The notes: generated by a model not told the origin, from the sequence alone. A stretch of DNA of 64,000 bases from Halolamina pelagica (GCF_001307315.1 NZ_LGUC01000001.1:806001-870000), one strand, 5' to 3'. Shown: positions 29,625 to 39,358, numbered from the stretch's first letter. Made by a program: numbers and translations.

Positions 29625-29828
29625 CTATCGGCCGAAGGAGATCGTATGCGCAGTGACTTTCCCGCAGCTCGGGCAGTCGTGCTCGTAGCGGACCTCGGCG
29701 CCGTCGGTCTGGCTGACCCACGTCCCCTCGGCGTCGTCGTAGCCACACGCCGGACACTCCGTCTCCACCGCCTCGTACCGGTCCCGGAGCGTGTCGAGCG
29801 GGTTCATGCCGCGGTTGCTGGTGGCCAT
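29625..29828 (-). CDS. Small zinc-finger protein (HVO_0649 type)
   Basis: 67 residues with two CxxC pairs, CPACGYDDAEGTW and CPSCGKVTAH, plus TDGAEVRYEHD between them, as in the haloarchaeal HVO_0649 zinc-finger family. ATG 29828 gives the family N-terminus (MATSNRGMNPLDTLRDRYEA). Single-domain zinc fingers of this type are abundant in haloarchaea and several affect motility or regulation; the role of this one is unknown. Confidence 0.75.
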   Translation of the reverse strand: MATSNRGMNPLDTLRDRYEAVETECPACGYDDAEGTWVSQTDGAEVRYEHDCPSCGKVTAHTISFGR

Positions 29829-29987
29829 ACAGGCGATATTGGCGCCGGAGCGTCTAAGTTCTTGTGCATAGTTGACAAGGATCACGGGCCGTCCGCGAAC
29901 ACCCGGCTCTAGTCGTACTCGATCGGCAGCCGAAGCGCCCAATTGGGGGCCAGCGACCGCACTGCGAGCCGAAAAAGTGGTCGCCGA

Positions 29988-31850
29988 TCAGGCGGGCACG
30001 ACCGTGATCTGCTGCTTGCGGTCGATCGCGTCCTCCAGTTCCTCGGCGATGGCGGAGCCGCGGGAGACCTGCACGTCGCCGCCGCGGCCGACGGTCGCGG
30101 TGAACAGGTAGTCGCCGCCGGCGCGGACTTCGACGGTCTCGCCGACGTGTTCGTCCATCCGAATCACGACGTGGCGGGCGGTGATCTCGGGCTCGACGAT
30201 CTCGCCCTGCGGGGAGCCGGCCGACTCGCCGCCGTTGGCGGCCGCCGGCGCGGGGTTCTCCGCGTGGGTTCGCACGTCGATGTCGATGCCGAGGCGGTCC
30301 TCGATCTCGCTGATCCGGCCGCCGCCCTTGCCGATCACGTAGGAGATGTCGTCCTCCTCGACGTAGACGACCGCGCGGTCCTGGCCCTGGAGCTCCACGT
30401 CGACGTGACCCCGGGCGACCGAGTGGATCTCGCGTTCGATCTCCTGTTTCGCGATCTGGTTCACGCCGGAGGGCTCCTCGCCCTCGTCGTCCAGCGGGAC
30501 GGTGACGACCTGGCGGTTGAACGTGTAGATCTCGTACTTCGGCTTGCCCGTCTCGGTGTCGGAGACGAGGATCACGGGTCGGGCGAGGTCCTCGGCGGTC
30601 AGCCCGGCGGGCACCTTCACCTCGGTCTTCACGTCGTACACCGTGTGGATCTGGCCGGCCTCGATGTAGACGACGGTGTCGACGACCTGCGGGATCATCC
30701 CGAGTTCGACCCGGCCGACGAGTCGCTGGAGCGCGTCGATGGCGCGGGTGGCGTGGACGACGCCGATCATCCCGACGCCCGCCAGCCGCATGTCCGCGAA
30801 CGTCTCGAAGTCGTCGGTCTTGCGGACCTCGTCGTAGACGGTGTAGTCCGGCCGGACCATCAGCAGCGAGTCGGCGGTGTTCTCCATCGAGCCGCCGAGT
30901 TCGGTGTACTGGGTGATCTCGGGGCCGACCTGCAGGTCCCGCGGCTTCTCCATCGTCTTGACCGCGAAGTCGTTGTCGTTGAGGTACTCCGCGACCGCCT
31001 GGGCGAACGTGGACTTCCCGGCGCCGGGCGAGCCGGAGATGAGCACGCCGCGCTGGCGCTCGGTGAACCGGTCCTTGAGCTCGTCGGCCATCGCGTAGTC
31101 GTCGATCGTGGTTTTCGCGACCGGGCGGACGGCCGTGATCTCGACGGCGTCGGCGAAGGGCGGGCGCGCGACCGCGATCCGGTAGTCCCGGTACTGCACG
31201 ATGTCCATCCCCTCCTCGCTGAGTTCGATGAAGCCGTCAGAAGACGCGCGGGCAGTCTCGATCACGTCGGTCGCCCACTCCTCCATCTGCTCGTCGCTGG
31301 TCGGCTCCTCGGCGATCCGCTCGTAGTGCATCTCGCCGATATCGCCGCGCTTGGCCTTGGGTTGGGTTCCGGCCCGGAGGTGGAGGCTCATCGTGTTCTC
31401 GGTGAAGAACTCCTCGATGGCCAGCCCCTCGGTCTCCGGCTCGGCGGACGCGGTGTCGACGACAGGTTCGACGTAGTCCACCTCGAGCCCCTTCGCGCGG
31501 GCGACCTCGGCCTGCACGCCATCGCTCGTCAGCAGCGTCGCGCCGTACTCCGCCGCGAGATCGCGGATCAGGGCGTCGATGTCGCCCTCGCCGGCGCCGG
31601 CGGTCTCGGCGGCGCTGGGGCGGCGGCCGACGTACTCGATCTGGATCTCGCCGTCGTCGGCGTACTCGGCGAGTCGCTGAAGCTCCTCTAACCCCTTCCA
31701 ACCAGGGTCGTAGCCGGCGTTGGCCTGAGCCTCGAGCTCGCCGACGACAGCTTCGGGGACGTAGACGGTGACACCCTCGTAGCGCCCGTCGGCGACGCGC
31801 TCGGAGACGCGGCCGTCGACGACGACGCTGGTGTCGGGAACGACGTTCAC
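29988..31850 (-). CDS. PINc/VapC family ATPase with KH domain (COG1855)
   Basis: 620 residues, GTG start. The order is an N-terminal PIN domain (NVVPDTSVVVDGR with Asp6; EGDIDALIRDLA; TLLTSDGVQ), a central secretion-type ATPase with Walker A ISGSPGAGKSTFAQ (about 270) and DEVRKTDDFETFADMRLAG, and a C-terminal KH domain with VIGKGGGRISEIEDRLG (about 515). The combination of putative RNase, ATPase and RNA-binding domain is conserved across archaea, but its target is unknown. A TATA-like CTTTTGAG lies 26 bases upstream of the GTG, supporting a leaderless start here. Confidence 0.9.
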   Translation of the reverse strand: MNVVPDTSVVVDGRVSERVADGRYEGVTVYVPEAVVGELEAQANAGYDPGWKGLEELQRLAEYADDGEIQIEYVGRRPSAAETAGAGEGDIDALIRDLAAEYGATLLTSDGVQAEVARAKGLEVDYVEPVVDTASAEPETEGLAIEEFFTENTMSLHLRAGTQPKAKRGDIGEMHYERIAEEPTSDEQMEEWATDVIETARASSDGFIELSEEGMDIVQYRDYRIAVARPPFADAVEITAVRPVAKTTIDDYAMADELKDRFTERQRGVLISGSPGAGKSTFAQAVAEYLNDNDFAVKTMEKPRDLQVGPEITQYTELGGSMENTADSLLMVRPDYTVYDEVRKTDDFETFADMRLAGVGMIGVVHATRAIDALQRLVGRVELGMIPQVVDTVVYIEAGQIHTVYDVKTEVKVPAGLTAEDLARPVILVSDTETGKPKYEIYTFNRQVVTVPLDDEGEEPSGVNQIAKQEIEREIHSVARGHVDVELQGQDRAVVYVEEDDISYVIGKGGGRISEIEDRLGIDIDVRTHAENPAPAAANGGESAGSPQGEIVEPEITARHVVIRMDEHVGETVEVRAGGDYLFTATVGRGGDVQVSRGSAIAEELEDAIDRKQQITVVPA

Positions 31851-31871
31851 ACGTGTGGTAGGTGTCGGAGG

Positions 31872-31879
31872 CTCAAAAG
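31872..31879 (-). promoter_or_regulatory. Putative TATA box of the PINc ATPase gene
   Basis: CTTTTGAG on the minus strand, centred about 26 bases before the GTG start at 31850. It overlaps the stop codon of the putative upstream small CDS. Confidence 0.45.
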
Positions 31880-32052
31880 GGTGTATATGCCCCGCCTGCC
31901 GGCGGGGACGAGGGACTCGACGCCGGGCGGCCAACCCCGGCCGCCCGGCCCGTCAGCACGTCGAGCGTCGTCGGCGTCTCGGGATCGATCACTCGCTCAC
32001 CGGTTCGCCTCTCGTCCGCTACGACGGTGGTTCCCGTCGGAACCCGCCTCAA
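31873..32052 (-). CDS. Possible small protein, 59 residues
   Basis: From a TTG at 32052 the minus strand reads MRRVPTGTTVVADERRTGE and continues RVIDPETPTTLDVLTGRAAG before a Pro/Ser/Gly tail ending at TGA 31873-31875. The first 40 residues have haloarchaeal composition and few rare codons; the tail is less convincing. ATG 32067 and ATG 32073 lie just upstream in another frame, so a small indel may hide the real start. Family unknown. It runs in the same direction as the PINc gene. Confidence 0.35.
   Translation of the reverse strand: MRRVPTGTTVVADERRTGERVIDPETPTTLDVLTGRAAGVGRPASSPSSPPAGGAYTPF
31923..31948. other. Perfect 10-base inverted repeat
   Basis: CCGGGCGGCC and GGCCGCCCGG flank the 6-base loop AACCCC. 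It lies inside the tail of the putative small CDS, 73 bases upstream of the PINc start, and may be an RNA hairpin or protein site. Confidence 0.5.
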
Positions 32053-32164
32053 CGGGGTTCATCACCATGTTAGTTAGTGACACACAAATAGTTAACGGCC
32101 GACTGATCGGTATGCCTGCCGCTATCGACCGTATGCGCGGGAAAACCAGTCCGGGCGGCGTCGA

Positions 32165-32452
32165 TCAGTCGATGTGGCCTTCGCGGCGGAGCTGCTCGGC
32201 GTCCTGCTCGTCGTAGCGCCACTCGATGTTGCCTTTCTCGTCCTGCCAGTCCCACGGCTCGATGATGACCACGTCGTCCTCGTTGATCCAGGTGCGGTAC
32301 TTCATTCGGCCGGGGATACGGCCCAGTCGCGTCTCGCCGTCGGCACACCGAACCCGGACGTGGTTGCCGCCGAGGTGCTCGGTGACGACACCGAACAGTT
32401 GGTTGTCGTCCGGCATCCGGAGGTTCTTTCGTCCTGATGAATCGTCGCTCAT
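32165..32452 (-). CDS. Translation initiation factor IF-1A (aIF1A)
   Basis: 95 residues. The OB-fold core is clear: [20 protein letters not shown] (about 17-36), [18 protein letters not shown] and [21 protein letters not shown]. aIF1A binds the small ribosomal subunit A site and promotes scanning or start selection. The ATG at 32452 gives a short charged N-terminal tail, as in the family. It diverges from aspartate kinase across a gap containing a 7-base-pair hairpin. Confidence 0.95.
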   Translation of the reverse strand: MSDDSSGRKNLRMPDDNQLFGVVTEHLGGNHVRVRCADGETRLGRIPGRMKYRTWINEDDVVIIEPWDWQDEKGNIEWRYDEQDAEQLRREGHID

Positions 32453-32469
32453 ACGGGTAGTACGCGACA

Positions 32470-32488
32470 CCCACGGATAAGCCGTGGG
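32470..32488. promoter_or_regulatory. Hairpin in the IF-1A / aspartate kinase divergent gap
   Basis: CCCACGG and CCGTGGG separated by ATAAG. It lies 18 bases upstream of the IF-1A start and about 115 bases before the kinase GTG. It could be an operator serving one or both genes. Confidence 0.35.
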
Positions 32489-32602
32489 ATACGTGCCCGT
32501 CACTGGCTCCCACACGCCCCGGTACCGGGAGAGACAGCATTAACTCCGGGCTCCGAGAAGCAGGCGTATGAACGGAACGCACGACCTCAGAGGTGTCCGA
32601 CG

Positions 32603-33781
32603 GTGCGCGTAGTCGCGAAGTTCGGCGGCACCTCGCTCGGCTCGGGCGACCGAATCGAACGGGCTGCCGACTCCGTCGCCGACGCCGTCGCGGCGGGCCA
32701 CGACATCGCCGTCGTCGCCAGCGCGATGGGGTCACAGACCGATGAACTGCTCGACGAGATCTCCTTCGACGCCAGCGACGAGGACCGCGCGGAGATCGTC
32801 TCGATGGGGGAGCGCACCTCCGTCCGGATGCTGAAGGCCGCGCTCACGTCGCGGGGCGTCGACGCCACCTTCCTCGAACCGGGAAGCGAGGACTGGCCGG
32901 TCGTCACCAACGAGCGCGGCGAGATCGACGCCGAAGAGACCCAGCGCCGCGTCGACCGGCTCGCCGAGACGCTGGACGACACGGTGCCGGTCATCACGGG
33001 CTTTCTCGCCGAGGACCCCGCGGGCAACGTGACGACGCTCGGCCGTGGCGGCTCGGACACCACGGCGATGATGCTCGGGAAGTACCTCGAAGCCGACGAA
33101 GTGGTGATCGTCACCGACGTGGAGGGCGTGATGACCGGCGACCCCCGCGTGGTCGAGGGCGCGCGCAACGTCGGTAGCATCACCGTCGACGAGCTCCGTA
33201 ACCTCTCCTTCCGAGGCGCCGAGGTGATCGCGCCCTCCGCACTCGTGTACAAGGACGAATCGCTCGGCGTCAGGGTGGTCCACTACCAGCACGGCGATCT
33301 GCTCTCGGGCGGCACCAGCGTCGAGGGGAGCTTCGAACACCTGATCGACATGGAGGAGGCGCCGCTGTCCTGTCTCACCATCGCCGGGCGGGCGATCAGG
33401 AACCGGCCGGGAATCCTCGCGGAGGTCTCAGAGACGCTCAGCGACGCGGGGATCAACATCGACGCCGTCGCCAGCGGGATGGACTCGCTGACGTACTACG
33501 TCGAGACCAGCGTGGCCGAGGAGGCGGAGGCGACGCTGCACGACGCCGTGGTCGAGGACGAGTCGCTCTCCTCGGTCACCGTCGAGGACGAGATCGCCGT
33601 GATCCGGGTGACCGGCGGCGAACTGCCCAACCAGCCGGGCGTGATCCGTTCGCTGGTCGACCCGCTGGCCGAGGCGGGCATCAACATCCACGACCTGATC
33701 ACCTCCGCGACCTCCGTCGCCATCTTCGTGGCGTGGGCGGACCGCGAGGAGACGCTCGACATCGTCCACGAGCAGTTCTGA
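32603..33781 (+). CDS. lysC: Aspartate kinase
   Basis: 392 residues, GTG start. It phosphorylates aspartate at the entry to threonine, methionine and lysine synthesis. The N-terminus RVVAKFGGTSLGSG carries the KFGGTS signature; LGRGGSDTTAMMLGKYLEADE (about 140) and VEGVMTGDPRVVEGA (about 173) are the nucleotide-binding region. Two ACT domains follow (GRAIRNRPGILAEVSETL, about 267; GELPNQPGVIRSLVDPLAE, about 343), predicting allosteric control by an amino acid. A 14-codon ORF starting ATG 32568 overlaps the GTG start (see findings). The symbol is the usual one for the family; the exact paralogue is not determinable. Confidence 0.9.
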   Translation: MRVVAKFGGTSLGSGDRIERAADSVADAVAAGHDIAVVASAMGSQTDELLDEISFDASDEDRAEIVSMGERTSVRMLKAALTSRGVDATFLEPGSEDWPVVTNERGEIDAEETQRRVDRLAETLDDTVPVITGFLAEDPAGNVTTLGRGGSDTTAMMLGKYLEADEVVIVTDVEGVMTGDPRVVEGARNVGSITVDELRNLSFRGAEVIAPSALVYKDESLGVRVVHYQHGDLLSGGTSVEGSFEHLIDMEEAPLSCLTIAGRAIRNRPGILAEVSETLSDAGINIDAVASGMDSLTYYVETSVAEEAEATLHDAVVEDESLSSVTVEDEIAVIRVTGGELPNQPGVIRSLVDPLAEAGINIHDLITSATSVAIFVAWADREETLDIVHEQF

Positions 33782-33808
33782 AGCGGTTCCGCGGGGAGCG
33801 CCGGTCTG

Positions 33809-34257
33809 TTACTGGGTCGGCGCCGGCGCCTCGTTCCGTGCGGCGTCCCGCAGGCGGCGTTCTTCGGCGGTTTCGACCGTCAGCTCCGGCACCGACTGGA
33901 CGTTCTCGGCGTCGTCGATCGCGACGAACGTCAGGTGTGAGGACGCAGTGTCGCGCTCGACGCTCTCGCTGGGACGCTCGGCAGTCACGTCGACGCGAAC
34001 CTGCATGCTCGTCTCACCAACGTCGTAGACGTAGGCGGTGAGGACGGCGATATCCCCGAGATCGATCGGCGCGTGAAAGTCGACGCGCTCGATGCTCGCG
34101 GTGACGACCTGCGACTGGGCGAACCGTCGGGCGGCGACGACCCCACCGAGGTCCATGCGGTGGAGCACCCACCCCCGAGTGCACGCCCGAGGTTGTTGGT
34201 CGCGTCGGGCATCACCACCTCGCTGGTCTCGGTGTAGGAGTCGATGAGTCTCACCAT
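33809..34257 (-). CDS. Hotdog-fold acyl-CoA thioesterase, one frameshift
   Basis: The N-terminal part MVRLIDSYTETSEVVMPDATNN starts at 34257 and overlaps the nrdB stop. The frame breaks within C runs at 34168-34176; adding one base joins NLGRALGG to VLHRMDLGG and gives 149 residues. The sequence fits the Acot/BFIT hotdog family: GRALGG then HRMD, RVDFHAPIDLGDIAVLTAYVY and SHLTFVAIDD. The likely reaction is hydrolysis of acyl-CoA. Coupling to ribonucleotide reductase is curious, as the two have no obvious metabolic link. Confidence 0.75.
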
Positions 34258-35246
34258 TCCAACGATCCTCCGGAGCGGTATTCGGTGACCTGCGTCTCGA
34301 AGAAGTTCTTCTCGCGGTTGAGGTCGGCGGCCTCCGAGAGCCACGGGAACGGGTTCTCGGTGCCGTACTCCGGCTCCATCCCGAGCTGTGTCAGCCGCCG
34401 ATCGGCGACGTACTCGACGTACTCCGAGAACTGGTCGGGACCCATCCCCAGGATCTCGTCGGGACAGGCCTCCCGAGCGTAGCGCTGTTCGAGCCCCACC
34501 GCGTCGAGGATGAGGTTGCGGATCTCCCACTCGAACGCCTCGGTCCAGGCGTCGGTCTCCTCACGGATCGCGTCGATGAGTTCGATCCCGAAGCCGAGGT
34601 GGAGCGATTCGTCCCGCATGATGTACTCGAACTGTTCGCCGATCCCGGTGAGCTTCCCCTGGCGCTTGAGTCCGAGCATCATCGCGAACCCGGCGTAGAA
34701 GAAGATCCCCTCCATGATGACGTAGAACCCAACGAGATCCCGGAGGAACGCTCGCACGTCGTCCTCGTCCTCGATGGTGAACTCGGGGTCGTCGACGACC
34801 TGCGTGAGGTCGACCACGAACTCGTCTTTGGCTTCGATCGCGGGGATGCGCTCGTACATCCCGTAGAGGTAGTCGGGCTCGAACCCCAGCGAGTCACAGC
34901 AGTAGATGAACGTGTCCGTGTGGACGGCCTCCTCGTACGCCTGCCGGAGCAGGTACTGCCGACACTCCGGCGCGGTGACGTGGTCGTACACCGCGAGCAC
35001 GATGTTGTTCGCCGTGAGCGACTCCGCCGTCGAGAAGAACCCGAGGTTCCACTCGACCAGTTGGCGCTCGGCGTCGGTGAGCTCGTCGCCGTTCCACTGA
35101 GTGATGTCGTTGCCCATCGGGATCTCCTCGGGCACCCAGTTGTTGTCGACGCCCGCCTCGTAGTACTCGCGGGCCCACTCGTAGTCGAACGGGAGGATCT
35201 TGTTCGGGTCGTGCGTGTCGCTGTCGGTGAGGTAGTCGATCGGCAT
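34251..35246 (-). CDS. nrdB: Ribonucleoside-diphosphate reductase beta subunit, class I
   Basis: 331 residues, intact. It houses the metal cofactor and radical of class I ribonucleotide reductase. Metal ligands are visible in STAESLTANN, EEAVHTDTF (about 110), IMEGIFFYAGF (about 175) and RDESLHLGFG (about 210). ATG 35246 overlaps the nrdA stop (TAATG), so synthesis is coupled; a TTG at 35255 is the only longer option. Supplies deoxyribonucleotides for replication and repair. Confidence 0.93.
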   Translation of the reverse strand: MPIDYLTDSDTHDPNKILPFDYEWAREYYEAGVDNNWVPEEIPMGNDITQWNGDELTDAERQLVEWNLGFFSTAESLTANNIVLAVYDHVTAPECRQYLLRQAYEEAVHTDTFIYCCDSLGFEPDYLYGMYERIPAIEAKDEFVVDLTQVVDDPEFTIEDEDDVRAFLRDLVGFYVIMEGIFFYAGFAMMLGLKRQGKLTGIGEQFEYIMRDESLHLGFGIELIDAIREETDAWTEAFEWEIRNLILDAVGLEQRYAREACPDEILGMGPDQFSEYVEYVADRRLTQLGMEPEYGTENPFPWLSEAADLNREKNFFETQVTEYRSGGSLEW

Positions 35247-37718
35247 TACTGGCAAGCCTCGCAGGTCGGGTCTTCGACGCTCGGGAGGTCCGAGTCGTCG
35301 TGCGGTTCGCAGGCGTCGCCGCCGTCGGCCTCGTCGGATGGCGGCGATGGCCGGCCGCCGTCGGCGGCCGCCTCGCTCTCGTCGTCCGCCGTGTCACGGC
35401 GCTGGGTCCGGCCGTACTCCGCCATATCTAGCGTCGACTTCTCGAACTGGCTGGCGCCGAGCGTGCGGAGGTAGTACGTCGTCTTCAGCCCGAGCTCCCA
35501 GGCCCGCTGGTACAGGTCGTCGAGCAGCGTGCCGTCCGTCGAGGGGAAGAACACGTTGTGACTCTGGGACTGGTCGACCCAGATCCCCCGCCGGGCGGTG
35601 AGTTCGAGCTGGTGGCGCGGATCGATCTCGAAGGCGCCGCGGTGGCGCTCCCGGAGCGCCGGCGGGATCTCGTCGATCTCCTGGATCGCGCCGTCGTGGA
35701 ACTTGATCCGGTCGAGCATCTCGTCGGTCCAGAGCCCCAGTTCGTCGAGTTCGTCGACGAGCTGCTCGTTGACGACCGTGAAGTCGCCGCTCATGTTCGA
35801 CTTCACGTAGAGGTTCGAGTAGCGCGGCTCGATCGAGGGCGTCGTGCCAGCGATCGTCGAGATGGTCGCCGTCGGCGCCACCGCAGTGGTGTTGGAGTTC
35901 CGCATCCCGTGTTCGGCGACGTGGTCGCGCACCTCGTCCCAGTCGAGGCGCTCCTCGGCGTCCACGTCGACGGGTTCGCCGCGTTCCGCTTCGAGCAGTT
36001 CGACGGTGTCCTGCGGGAGCAGGCCGCGATCCCACTTCGACCCCTCGTAGGAGTCGTAGGTGCCGCGCTCCTTCGCCAGCCGCGAGGAGTTGTGGATGGC
36101 GTGGTAGGCGACCTGCTCCATCGTCCGGTCGGCCACGTCGAGCGCCTCGTCGCTGGCCATCGCCACGTTGCGCCGTTCGAGCATCTCGTGGAACCCCATC
36201 ACGCCGAGGCCCACGGGTCGGTGGCGAGTGTTCGCGCGCTCGGCCCGATCGGTCGGGTAGAAGTTCAGGTCGACGACGTTGTCGAGCATCCGCATCGCCG
36301 TCCGGATCGTGTCGGCCAACTGCTCGCGGTCGAGGCCCTCCCCGTCGACGTGCCGAGCGAGGTTGACCGAGCCGAGGTTGCAGACCGCTGTCTCCTCCTG
36401 TGAGGTGTTGAGCGTGATCTCCGTACAGAGGTTCGAGCTGTTGATCGTGCCGTAGTGGTCCTGCGGCGAGCGGACGTTACAGGGGTCCTTGAACGTGATC
36501 CACGGGTGGCCGGTCTCGAACAGGCGGGTGAGCATCGTGCGCCACAGCTCCGCGGCCTCGACGCGCTCGTACTGGCGGAGCTCACCGTTTTCGGCCGCCC
36601 GCTCGTACTCCTCGTACAGCTCCTCGAACTCCTGCCCGGTGGCATCGTGGAGCTCCGGCACCTCGTCGGGCGAGAACAGCGTCCACTGCTCGTCGGCCCG
36701 GACGCGCTTCATGAACAGGTCCGGCACCCACGCCGCGGTGTTCATGTCGTGGGTGCGTCGGCGCTCGTCGCCGGTGTTCCGCTTCAGGTCGAGGAACGCC
36801 GGGAAGTCGAGGTGCCACGCCGCGAGGTACGCACAGGCGGCACCGCGGCGTTTGCCCGAGCGGTTGATGGCGCCGGTCACGTCGTCGGAGATGTTCAGGA
36901 AGGGGACGACGCCGGTCGATTCGACGCCGGTCGACTCGATCAGCGAGCCCTCGGCGCGGACGTTCGTCCAGTCGTTCCCGAGCCCGCCGGACCACTTCGA
37001 CAGCTTGGCGTGGGCCTTGTAGGAGTCGAAGATGTCCTCGAGGTCGTCCTGTACCGTCGTGAGGTAGCAGGAGGAGAGCTGGGGGTGGGTGGTGCCGGCG
37101 TGGAACAGCGTCGGCGTCGAGTGGACGAACCGCAGCGTCGAGAGCGCCTCGTAGAACTCGATCGCGCGCGCCTCGCGCTCGGCCTCGTCCTCGGCTAGCG
37201 CGACCCCATCGCCACGCGCATCCAGAACGACTGCGGGAGTTCGATGGGTTCGTCCCCGCAGCCGTTCGGAGAAAGTACCGCTGAACGAGCGTCGAGACCG
37301 CCATGTAGCCGAACTCGTCGTCCCGCTCCGGGACGAGTGACTCGGCGAGCGCCTCGAGATCGTACTCGGCCATCCGCTCGTCGAGCAGGTCCGCCTCGAC
37401 GCCAGTCTCGATCGACTCCACGAACGAGGCACGGTAGGTCTCCTTGGGAAGCGGGCCGTCGGTGCCGGTCACGTTGCGGGCGTGGCGCCAGCGCGCGATC
37501 CGCGCGGCCGCGTCGTCGTGGGCGGGGTCGCGCTCGGTGCGGGCGGTGAGCACGCCGATGAGCGCCTCGTCGATCTCGTCGGCGTCGGCCCCCTCGTAGC
37601 TGTCGCGCTCGGCGGCGCGGGCGAGCGCCTCGCGATCGCTCACGAGATCCAGATCCGCCGTCGCCGCGGCGAGCCGGTCCTCGATTCGGTCGGTCGTCGG
37701 TCGGTTGAGTTGCGTCAT
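35246..37718 (-). CDS. nrdA: Ribonucleoside-diphosphate reductase alpha subunit, class I, two frameshifts
   Basis: The gene is split into three frames. One base must be added at the C4 run 37254-37257 and one at 37204-37207; the product then has 824 residues. Continuity is clear: VSTLVQRYFLR, then DEPIELPQSFWMRVAMG, then VALAEDEAEREARAIEFY. Catalytic features include STPTLFHAGTTHPQLSSCYL (about 210), NLCTEITLNTS and CNLGSVNLA (about 450) and the C-terminal Cys pair CEACQ. No ATP-cone is visible at the N-terminus. Start: ATG 37718, with GTG 37724 as an alternative. Two breaks 50 bases apart in an essential gene argue for sequencing error. Confidence 0.88.
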
Positions 37719-37977
37719 ATCCACGGCGAGCTCGGGGAGCGATCGCCAGCGTAGCCACTCACGGCGTCGCTGCCGGTCGTTTTCGACTCGCTCCCGCGAA
37801 TCGAGCCCTGCCGTTTGTCCGGTTTTCGGCGATCGGGTTAAGACTTTCCCAGTTTGGTTTCAGTAGTACAAACTCAATTGTCTATCGGTACGAGCAGCGG
37901 CGACGCGTCGCTACTCGGGCGCTCCGAGAAGCGTCGATCCTGGCGTGACAGCCGGCGAAAAGTAGCGGCCTGCCGTG

Positions 37978-38636
37978 CTATCGCCCGTCTCGCAACCGCT
38001 CGCCGATCTCCGCGGGGAGGCCGGCCTCGGCGACGGCGTCGACGACGGCGTCGATGTCGTAGCTCACCCGGCGTTCGTCGACCGTTCGCTCGTCGAGGTC
38101 GACGACCGCGTACGCCGCGTCGGGGTCGCGGTCCCGGGGTTGGCCGACGCTGCCGGGGTTCAAGACGATCCCGTCCCCGAAGACGGCGTGGTGCTGGACG
38201 TGCGTGTGGCCCATGACGAGCAGTTCCGCACCGTCGAGCAGGTCGGGCGCGAACTCGCGGGGGTAGGTGTAGTGGTCCGGATCGTCGGGGTGGCCGTGGA
38301 CGACCGTCACTCGGTCGTCGACGACGTGGCGCTCGGTCGGCAGCCCGTCGAGCCAGTCGAGCGCGTCGGCGCCGAGGTGATCCCGAGCGTAGTCGACGCC
38401 GGCCTGCGCCATCCCGTTGAACCCGGGTGCCCGGCCGCTGGCGACCGCGCGGTCGTGGTTGCCCTGCACCGTCGGCACGTCCCGCCCCGAACGCGCTCGA
38501 CGCATTCGGCGGGCCAGGGGTTGTAGCCGACCACGTCGCCGGCACAGACCAACAGATCGACGGCCGGCATGTCGTCGAGCACCGCCTCCAGCGCAGGGAG
38601 GTTCCCGTGAACGTCGGAGATAACGCCGAGTCGCAT
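37978..38636 (-). CDS. Metallophosphoesterase (YfcE/MJ0936-type), one frameshift
   Basis: Adding one base at the C4 run 38485-38488 joins AECVERVRG to [12 protein letters not shown] and gives 219 residues. The full calcineurin-like metal set is then present: [11 protein letters not shown] (Asp8, His10), [10 protein letters not shown] (Asp), QGNHDRA (Asn, His), TVVHGHPD (His) and [10 protein letters not shown] (His). Likely a phosphodiesterase; the substrate is not predictable. Three of the five metal motifs lie after the break, so the uncorrected gene would be inactive. Confidence 0.82.
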
Positions 38637-38673
38637 GGCCGGCGAAAGCGCGGCGACCGGGAAAAGCGTCGCG

Positions 38674-39260
38674 CTACTCGCCGTTGTGGATCGCCGTCTC
38701 GGCCCCGTTGGCGTCGACGCGCACGCCGGCGGCGCAGACGGCGTGTTCGAACGTGTGCTCGTAGAGCTCCTGGGCCGCCGATTCGGCCTCGGCGGCGTCG
38801 AGGGCGAACGGCTCGGGGTCGTCCCGCTCGTAGGTGGCGATCAGCGTCGGCTCGTCGACTTCACGAACGACGAGCGCGTCCCGACGGACGGTACCGACGA
38901 ACGCGGTGTCGGCACCGACGACGGCGGCGATCCGGGGGTGTCGTAGTCGTCCTTCTCGAAGTCCAGCGCGAGCAGTGCGGCCGCGAGCGCGTCGCGGGCG
39001 GGGTAGCCCATCTCGACTTTCTCCGCGATCGGGTCGACGTGGGAGCCGTTGCCGACGACGGCCCGCTGGCCGTCCGGGGCGTCGACTCGCCGGACGCAGT
39101 TGTAGGAGACGTAGGGGTTGTCGGTCGGTTCGGCGTCGTCCGTCGGGACGACGGTGAGGCTGCCGTCGCGCTCGATTACCTTCCGGTTGGGGAACGAGCG
39201 CGAGGAGACGCGGTAGGCTGCCAGTCCGGGCGCGGCGACGAGGAAGCGGCCGACGTACAT
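38674..39260 (-). CDS. purO: IMP cyclohydrolase (archaeal PurO), one frameshift
   Basis: One base added in the G5 run 38934-38938 joins [10 protein letters not shown] to [14 protein letters not shown], giving 195 residues. The N-terminus [29 protein letters not shown] and the block [13 protein letters not shown] are diagnostic of PurO, which catalyses the last step of IMP synthesis in archaea. The C-terminal half [19 protein letters not shown] also fits. The gene is essential for purine prototrophy, so a true frameshift is unlikely. Confidence 0.85.
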
Positions 39261-39358
39261 ACCGGTTCTGTGGCCGAAGCGGCCAAGTAGGTGGTGGTTT
39301 CCCGGCTACCGAAATCGGCCGGTACAGACGTTCCCATGGCTCGGGAACTACGCTCGGG

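Noticed and set aside
29930-29987. Seventeen-codon minus-strand frame ending ALRLPIEYD
   Set aside because: Too short, GTG start, and no clear promoter; it cannot be told from chance.
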